NCBI GenBank assembly: GCA_019915015.1
Contig: JAHBBC010000015.1
Location: 1,240,001-1,304,000, forward strand
Direction of reading: 5' to 3'
DNA: 64,000 bases
From: Auriscalpium vulgare
Lineage: Eukaryota > Basidiomycota > Agaricomycetes > Russulales > Auriscalpiaceae
The translations under genes were made by a program, and so were the position numbers. This document shows positions 58,143-64,000 of the stretch, one piece after another (the first letter of the stretch is position 1; each line of letters begins with the position of its first letter). The notes beneath the pieces are model-generated. The model was not told the DNA's origin. It saw only the letters and a program-made list of their open reading frames with translations, and did not search any database.

Positions 58143-59199
58143 ATGACAACCTCAAGCGCATCCCCGGGGCCGTCAAACCCACCGCCAGCAATGTCTGGCG
58201 CGCCGCCGTGGACATCAAACGCGACAACACTACGTGAGCGCGAGGCTAGCTCGGCCAGCGTGTTGAATAGGAAGCGTGAGCTGCCCGAAGATGCAGATCC
58301 AGGCCCTATTCCAAAGATCCCTAAGTTTGATTCGGAGACACCGGAGGACCTTCCTGTCCACGAAGCCACGAATGCAAGCGCCGATGTAGACCTCGGCGAA
58401 GGAATGACGGCAAACGCAAGCCAAGCCACAGAGCTGAGTCCGGCCGCCACAAATGGAAATACGAATGAAAACACCAACGAAGGAGCGACCGGAGGCGAGA
58501 ACGAAGCAGCAGGTCTGTCCACGGAACTTGATCCGAGGGACAAAAACAAGACGGATGCGAAGAAACGACGCGATGAGACCAAGGTGCACGTTAGGGAACT
58601 CCGGAAGGTGCTCGGCATCAGATCCAACGTTTGCGAGCGGGACACTATTGCACGAGGTAAATTCTCTTTTCTCCAACAAATTGGGTGTCCACTTATTGGT
58701 TGACGCTATGCAGCAGTCGAATATATAAAGTCTCTCCAGATGAAGTACGCGGAGACTGCATCGGAATTGAAGCAGACAAGAGATTTGAAGTTGGCACAGA
58801 AAGATTTTGCCCATGTCGAAATGGGGGATCATTTTCGTCTCCGCGAGGACACCGAGGGGCACGTTATGGCCCAACTTCGGCAGGTGCTCCGCATCGACTC
58901 CACGGTCTGCGCACGGGACACAATCAAAGCCGGTAAGCTTATGTTCAATAACTTCGAGCCGAGACACATGTTAATCAAATCAATTGCCACGCCGTGCAGC
59001 GGTCGATGTATTAACAAAGATCAGAGAGCAATATTTGGAAAAAGAGGAAAAAGAGGAAGAACATGAAAGAGCGCTCGCACAGTCGGAGCAGACTTGGAAA
59101 GCGAAGCTACAGTTGGAAGAGAAGAGACATTGGGAAACCAAGCAGGAATGCGTCGCCCTTTACGCGAAGCTTCAAGCGATGCGAGGAGGACGGATGTGA
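58143..59199 (+). CDS. Helix-loop-helix-like protein, 5'-truncated second copy
   Basis: Near-duplicate of 54890-55951. It lacks the first ~170 codons of the complete gene and is joined at about 58068 to a piece of the RDF upstream region. An in-frame ATG at 58143 could start a shorter protein of about 310 aa. Both helix-loop-helix units are kept: TKVHVRELRKVLGIRSNV joined to AVEYIKSLQMKYAE, and EGHVMAQLRQVLRIDSTVCA, RDTIKA joined to AVDVLTKIREQYLE. Introns stand at the same sites (first donor at 58657). Length differences from the full copy are multiples of three, and the C-terminal coiled coil has a few added Glu/Lys residues. Either a young truncated paralog or a pseudogene without a promoter; the preserved frame favours recent origin or selection. 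Confidence 0.6.
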
Positions 59200-59243
59200 A
59201 GTCTATCTACATCATGTCGATTGCAATCGAACGTACAATACAT

Positions 59244-59715
59244 TTAGCTAGTTCCCTCGGCTCTCCTCCGTTGCTCCTCTATGTCGGCTATAATCTCCCA
59301 ACATTCGAGGAACATTCGCTGGCACTCGGCACGGTCGAACGCCAGCTGTATGAACCGCGGCTCCGCCTCTTTCAAGATGGCGTATTGCTGCTTGACCTTC
59401 CCCGCGGACCTCTTGGCCAAGAGAGCGAAGTACTCCTCGTAATGGTCTTTCCCTCCAACCTCCGAGACCAGCCACCCCATTTCATCGAATAGCTTTCCCG
59501 AACCTGGTCCTCCAATTCTGTGAGAAATTCAACAGACACTCCGAAAAGAACTTACGTGTGCCTTCCTTGAACCACTCCAGACGCTCAGCTTCGGCTGGTG
59601 TCAACCCGGGATTGGGATCTCTGACTATGGGCTCAGGCTTGGGTTCACTCTTTGGCTCCGGAGGATTCTCGGGGACGCCTGGCCCAGGGTTACATATCGT
59701 GCAGAAATCGCGCAT
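59244..59715 (-). CDS. RDF protein, copy 2 (unknown family)
   Basis: Same plan as copy 1: ATG 59715, one intron of about 52 nt (acceptor before GTTCGGGAAAGC, near 59502), stop at 59244. N-terminal half MRDFCTICNPGPGVPENPPE, then PEPIVRDPNPGLTPAEAERL and EWFKEGTR. C-terminal half SGKLFDEMGWLVSEVGGKDH, YEEYFALLAKRSAGKVKQQY, AEPRFIQLAFDRAECQRMFL, ECWEIIADIEEQRRRAEGTS. It faces the truncated helix-loop-helix copy with 44 bases between coding ends, the same tail-to-tail arrangement as in the first unit. Confidence 0.68.
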
Positions 59716-60626
59716 GGTAGCCAATATGATGTGCTGTTCAAGTTTGCGGATACGAGAGGTCAGTCCTGGCTCGGTCAGGGAGGGGGTTATCACGCACAAA
59801 ATTGGAAGTTAGAGAGTGTTCGGTGGGGCTTCGCCGCGTCGAAGGACAGGCAGATAAGCCCGACAAACACAAAAAGGTCACGTCGGTTGGGCAGAGTAGC
59901 AACCGGCGCACTCGCACAAATAACAAATACGCGACGGCTTCATTGAATGTCAAGGTTATTCGAGTCGCAAGTAGACAATCAGCCTGGAGTTGTCAAGAGT
60001 ACCTTTTGGCACAGCCTAAGACGTGTCGTCAAGCATGCGGAGAAGCCAGGGCTATGCGTGTCGCGCGTCTGTGACAAGACAATTAAACTAGAATTCACAT
60101 GTTCCTCGGGTTGATATCATGGTCGGGTCATCACAAAAGTGTGGGGTCTGTCGACTCTTTTGAACAGCAAAAGAAGCGACGCTCGAGGATCCTGAGCGAA
60201 AGGGAGCGAGATCGGAAGTGTGCAGTGCCCTATGGAGGGAACGCCCGCAGCGTCTGCATACCATTCCCATCGATTGCGCTGGGCAGAACTCACCAATGAC
60301 GGCCCGCGCGAGCACTACGTCGCCCCGAATCTGATGCACGCATACGGCCACCTGCGCCATGGATAGCGCTGCACTGGTAGCTTGGACATCCGCCGCAGGC
60401 CGGGTGAGAGTGATGTGGACGGTCTCACGAGCCAAGGCGCCAACTTGAATTTCGACAGAGGTGCGCATGGACAGGCGGTGCGATGGTACAACGAGGGGGT
60501 TTGTGCAGGAAAGGACTCTCATACGTTGCACGGGCAGGCGGTGAGATGGTGAAAGAGGGTGAAAGGAGGTCAACTCCGGATCCGACTCCGACGGCCGTCG
60601 CCACTCCGTCGCCTCGGTGTCTATCT
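59716..60626 (-). repeat. Conserved RDF upstream region, copy 3
   Basis: Direct copy of 56479-57310 with small indels; for instance CGTCGGTTGGGCA(A/G)A and GCGGAGAAG(C/T)CAGGGCTATG are shared. It contains a frame, open at 60088-60573 (-), including MAQVAVCVHQIRGDVVLARA, whose relative in the 62.4 kb copy reads MVQEIVCVYRIRGDGDRTGG in another frame, which points to an ancient coding exon now decaying. Confidence 0.65.
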
Positions 60627-60679
60627 CACTGAATGCAAACGACCCAACACGAAAGTGGACGCAGATACTTATGTCAGCG
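60627..60679 (+). repeat. Inverted repeat, left arm
   Basis: The 53 bases from CACTGAATGCAAACGACCCA to TTATGTCAGCG occur in reverse complement at 62206-62255 with a three-base indel. The two arms border a 1.5 kb spacer between oppositely oriented RDF modules. Confidence 0.85.
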
Positions 60680-62205
60680 ATCCGGCATATCGCCGTGGAC
60701 CGCTGGACCTAGGCACGATTCCAGATAAGATTGGCGGGTGTACTCCCGACGAATAAATTATTCGAATCATCACGTGATCTTTTGTCGACACTGGTTCATG
60801 GAGAAAGAAGGGCTTTTGGAATGGTTTCTCCCCGGAAACGGAGGTTTCTAGAGTACTTGTACATGCTCCCAACATTTTGTAGCTTAGCCGTAGATGCCCC
60901 GGCCTGTATGAAAATCGGGATGCACCTGCCGGCGAGTCCGGGCCGGGCCGGGGCTGTAAGATGCAACGACGCGAAATGAGCCACACCGGGCGGGGCACAA
61001 TGAACATATTCAAGTAAACTTTCAGAGCACATCTTAGAGTCGCTTCACGCAGTTGGTTGCTCTTTTTAGTACGGATTATCTATGAGATACTTCCAAGACA
61101 GGACTACACTTAGTAGTGCAGGCTTGAAGCAGCATTGGCAGCCAGCTTGGGATGCCAAACCACTACAATAAATCTTAAATATATCTGTAGAGTATCCATG
61201 CCAAAGTTTGATACCTTATTGGTACAAGGGCGAGGCTGCAGGGAAGGTGTTATGGGGCGGACTCGGAGCGTGGGAACAACCTAGTTGTGCAGGCTCGAAC
61301 CAGCATTTGGAGTGAGCTTGGGATTGCAAACAATTACCAGGGATCTTAGATATGTTGGTAGGATGTCCAGGCCAACTTTGAGACCTTAGTGGTAGGAGGC
61401 CGAGGCTGCAGGAATTTCTTTATGCAGTGGACTCGGAATTGACTACTTACTGAGCATTGACTTGGTACGCTACTGCGCTACTGCTACTAGGGCGATGAAT
61501 GCACAAGGCGGGGCGCACCTCGAGTACCTGACAACGGATAGTTATGCGCGGCACGGGGGCGTGGTTAATATCCCATTGTGTTCGCAGAGCGCCTTACAGC
61601 CTCGCGATCGTTGCCTGCAGGCCATGTGTTGTCGCGAACACGCGCAAGCTGTGAACGTATGATGGCCGCCGCCTCTTCCAGTTCGTCTTGAGTTCGTCCG
61701 CGCGATGTGCAAGCGCGTGCATCCGGTCCATGGTCTGTGGAGTTAAGTCAGATATGCCTTCGTAGAGCGATGCGGCCACGCACCTGCTCATCCTCACTAT
61801 TTGAATCATCCCCATAGATGTCCGCCTCCGCTTCGTCCGGCTGTGGCAGCGGCTCGTTGTTCGAGTCCTGTTCTTGCCCCGATCACATCGCTCTGCTGGC
61901 CGAGCAGGGTGAGGAAGTCACCTAGCGTGATGACAACAAGAGCTGCGTGCTCATCCGCATCCTCCGCATCACTGTTGCTGAGGTCTGGCTGCCTTTTCTT
62001 CTTCTGCTCATTCTCCTTCCGCCAGTTTGTCCTGCGCGCTATGCATTCGTTGACTTGGACAACGGTTTGCGAGCTGGCATTGCACGTGATCGTGTATCTG
62101 ACATAAGGAAAGAGGTCCAGGAGGAGGCCATGGTCTCAGGTCTCATCGCCAGTGCCTAGTGCCTGTTGAGAGTCTCGGGGGCGGTCCACGGCGAATGCCG
62201 AGTCC
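60680..62205. other. Spacer between the inverted RDF modules
   Basis: About 1.5 kb, unlike its duplicated surroundings. It holds a diverged 170-bp tandem duplication (61114-61438) and, on the minus strand at about 61597-62050, fragments with protein character: NWRKENEQKKKRQPDLSNSD, DEHAALVVITLGDFLTLLGQ, an acidic stretch DEAEADIYGDDSNSEDEQ in another frame, and DRMHALAHRADELKTNWKRR. They may be exons of a short gene or the remains of one; I could not make a consistent model and do not recognise the protein. Confidence 0.45.
61114..61438 (+). repeat. Diverged tandem duplication of about 170 bp
   Basis: Two copies, 61114-61268 and 61283-61438. Each begins GTGCAGGCT(T/C)GAA, has AGCTTGGGAT and a T-rich middle (ATCTTAAATATATCTG against ATCTTAGATATGTTGG), and ends GGCGAGGCTGCAGG or CCGAGGCTGCAGG followed by GGACTCGGA. 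Identity is roughly three quarters by eye. Confidence 0.75.
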
Positions 62206-62255
62206 GCTGACATAAGTTGCGTCCACTTTCGTGTTGGGTCGTTTGCATTCAGTGT
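62206..62255 (-). repeat. Inverted repeat, right arm
   Basis: Reverse complement of 60627-60679: CGCTGACATAAGTTGCGTCC, then ACTTTCGTGTTGGGTCGTTT and GCATTCAGTG. It is followed on the right by an inverted RDF upstream region. Confidence 0.85.
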
Positions 62256-63131
62256 CTATCTCGCTGCGTCGACCTCATCGTGCAAGTCAGCACACCACTG
62301 TTGACGCCCGACGCCCCCCTGGGCAGTCATACAGATGATGCGAATGTTTGAAGCTTAAGTGTCTACTCTGCCTATCTCCCGGGCGTGCGTCATTGAAGCG
62401 AGGCGAAGGTCTACCTCACGCTCACTCCGCCTGCGAGGCGTCTCCAAGCTGCCGTAGTACAGCGCTATCCATGGTGCAGGAGATAGTATGCGTGTATCGG
62501 ATTCGGGGCGACGGGGATCGTACGGGAGGTGCTGTAGGAGACTTTTCAAGTCTGGTTCAGCTAGCCCTCTCCTGCTCGCGGTGACAGGAATGCTATGCAC
62601 CAGGCTCACATCCTTCATTCGCTGCCAGGGTTCCCTAAAGATCATCTACCTGGCCGCGAGCCGTTCACATTGCACTCCTCGCTCCCACCTCGCTCTTCCA
62701 CGCTACGACTCATCGAGCTTCGCTTGTCTTGTTGTTCAGTCGACGGATCACACGTTTCTGTGATGAAATCTCCACATGCGAATTCTCGCACCATTGTCTT
62801 GTCGTCTTCGTTGTCTACGGCACCCATAATAGTAACACTACTCTGCATACTCGACTTGCGCTTGACGACACGTCTTGGGCTGTGCGAGAAGAGACCATCT
62901 TGGAATGCCAGCCCGAGGCTGACTACTGTCTACTCGCGATTACCTTGACATTCGGTGACGCCGTCGTATAGTGTGCGAGTGCGCCGGTTGCTACTCTGCC
63001 CAACCGACGTGACCCTTTTGTGTTTGTCGGGTTTCCAATTTTCAATCTTGGTGCGTGATGACCCGCTTCCTGACCGACCCAGGACCGACCTCTCGTATTC
63101 GCAGACTTGAACAGCAATCATATTGGCCACC
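62256..63131 (+). repeat. Conserved RDF upstream region, inverted copy 4
   Basis: Plus-strand copy that leads directly into RDF copy 3. It matches 57480-58067 on the same strand and the two minus-strand copies in reverse complement. Unlike copy 2 it is complete up to the RDF start, so it may hold the working promoter of this RDF copy. Confidence 0.65.
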
Positions 63132-63588
63132 ATGCGCGATTTCTACACCATATGTAACCCTGGGCCAGGCGTCCCCGAGAATCCTCCGGAACCAAAGAGT
63201 GAACCCAAGCCCATAGTCAGAGATCCCAATCCCGGGTTGACACCAGCTGAAGCTGAGCGTCTGGAGTTCTTAGAGGAAGGCACACGTAAGCCGTTCTCGG
63301 TTTGGTTGTTGAACTCCTGATAGACTTGAAGGACAAGGTTCTGGAAAGCTATTCGATGACAAGGGATGGCTGGTCTCGGAGGTTGGAGGGAAAGACCATT
63401 ACGAGGAGTACTCCGCTCTCTTGGCCAAGAGGTCCTCGGGGAAGGTCAAGCAGTCGCACGCCATCTTAGAGCCGGAGTTCATGGAATTGGCGTTCTCTCG
63501 TGCCGCGTGCGACCGAATGGCTCTCGAATGTTGGGAAATCATAGCTGCCATAAAGGAGCAACGGAGGAGAGCCGAGGGAACTAGCTAA
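63132..63588 (+). CDS. RDF protein, copy 3 (unknown family), inverted
   Basis: Third copy, on the opposite strand from the first two. ATG 63132, exon 1 to 63285, a 52-nt intron (63286-63337), stop 63586-63588. N-terminal half MRDFYTICNPGPGVPENPPE, then RDPNPGLTPAEAERLEFLEE. C-terminal half SGKLFDDKGWLVSEVGGKDH, YEEYSALLAKRSSGKVKQSH, EPEFMELAFSRAACDRMALE, CWEIIAAIKEQRRRAEGTS. Length changes against the other copies are whole codons, and the intron length is the same in all three. Open frames after considerable divergence suggest a real protein family. Confidence 0.68.
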
Positions 63589-63599
63589 ATGTACCGTAC

Positions 63600-63657
63600 G
63601 CTCGATTGCAATCGACATGATGTACATCGACTTCACATCTGTCCTCCTCGCATCGGT
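63600..63657 (-). pseudogene. 3' end remnant of the helix-loop-helix gene, inverted
   Basis: In reverse complement it reads ATGCGAGGAGGACAGATGTG followed by the usual 3' flank (GAAGTCGATGTACATCATGTC). This is the tail of a helix-loop-helix copy that faced RDF copy 3. The match stops near 63657 and a plus-strand piece of the same gene follows, so an inversion or deletion joint lies here. Confidence 0.65.
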
Positions 63658-63693
63658 TGCAACCTCTGGCTTCTCTTCACCCTATATCGATTT

Positions 63694-64000
63694 GGGGGTA
63701 AGTTTCGTCTCCGCGATGACACCAAGGGGCACGTAGGGTCTGCGAACGGAACACTATCATTGAAGCTGGCAAGCTTATGTTCAATACTTTCGAGCCGAGA
63801 CAGATTTTCATCGATTGTCTCTCGGGAAGTTCGAAAATAAAGAAAGGACATGTCAGAGAGCTCGCACAGTCGGAGCAGACTTGGAAAGCGAAGCTACATT
63901 TGGAAGAGAAAGCAAGCAGGAATACGGTGCCGTTTGCGCGGAGCTTCAAGCAATGCGAGGAGGACGGATGTGAAGTCGATGTAAGTCATGTCGATTGCAA
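63694..64000 (+). pseudogene. Helix-loop-helix gene remnant, runs off the window
   Basis: Resembles 55587-55951 and 58825-59199, starting at TTTCGTCTCCGCGATGACAC. About 50 bases that encode the middle of the second helix-loop-helix unit are missing after GGGGCACGT. The donor of intron 2 reads GCAAGCTT instead of GTAAGCTT, and the frame is broken in GACATGTCAGAGAGCTCGC and after AGAAAGCAAGCAGG. The coiled-coil part (ELAQSEQTWKAKLHLEEK) is still visible. Together with 63600-63657 it makes an inverted repeat of the gene's 3' end. Clearly non-functional within the window. Confidence 0.7.

Noticed and set aside
54738..58645. Long minus-strand frames antisense to both helix-loop-helix copies (about 220 and 194 codons).
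   Set aside because: They mirror the Ser/Thr/Glu-rich sense codons and cross the sense introns without splice sites of their own.

Overview
The window is nuclear DNA of a filamentous basidiomycete, most likely an Agaricomycete of polypore type. Genes are cut by many 50-60 nt GT-AG introns, several proteins belong to families I know mainly from basidiomycetes (DUF6533 and DUF6534 membrane proteins), and a fungal cellulose-binding module (CBM1) is fused to a carbohydrate esterase, which fits a wood or litter decayer. I saw no tRNA, rRNA or CRISPR.

Layout. 0-21 kb: the 3' part of a NACHT (STAND) NTPase gene (+), inositol-1-phosphate synthase INO1 (-), a broken GH31 gene of sulfoquinovosidase type (-), mitochondrial import subunit TIM50 (-), two tandem paralogous seven-helix membrane proteins (-), and a secreted CBM1-CE16 esterase (-). 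22.6-37.3 kb: five head-to-tail copies of a DUF6534-like membrane protein gene, each cut into about 18 exons, including microexons of 14, 10, 18 and 16 nt whose lengths are identical in all copies. 38-53.9 kb: a small secreted double-psi beta-barrel protein, an F-box protein, a DUF6533 membrane protein, an unrecognised protein, CDC73 (Paf1 complex), a germin-like cupin and an aldo-keto reductase with a GC-AG intron.

54-64 kb: a segmentally duplicated and partly inverted block. Its module is a gene for a protein with two helix-loop-helix-like units, facing tail to tail a small gene that I call RDF here after its first residues (about 150 aa, no family recognised). RDF occurs three times, each with an open frame and a 52-nt intron. 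The helix-loop-helix gene occurs once in full, once truncated at the 5' end, and once as a remnant. A conserved region upstream of RDF occurs four times, and two copies are separated by a 1.5 kb spacer bounded by a 50 bp inverted repeat.

Housekeeping genes (INO1, TIM50, CDC73) anchor the window. Between them lie lineage-specific, tandemly expanding families. The best candidates for undescribed biology are the microexon-built DUF6534 array and the helix-loop-helix/RDF module. Exon joins were made by hand from splice signals, reading frame and comparison of copies inside the window. Family names rest on motif recognition, not on a database search.
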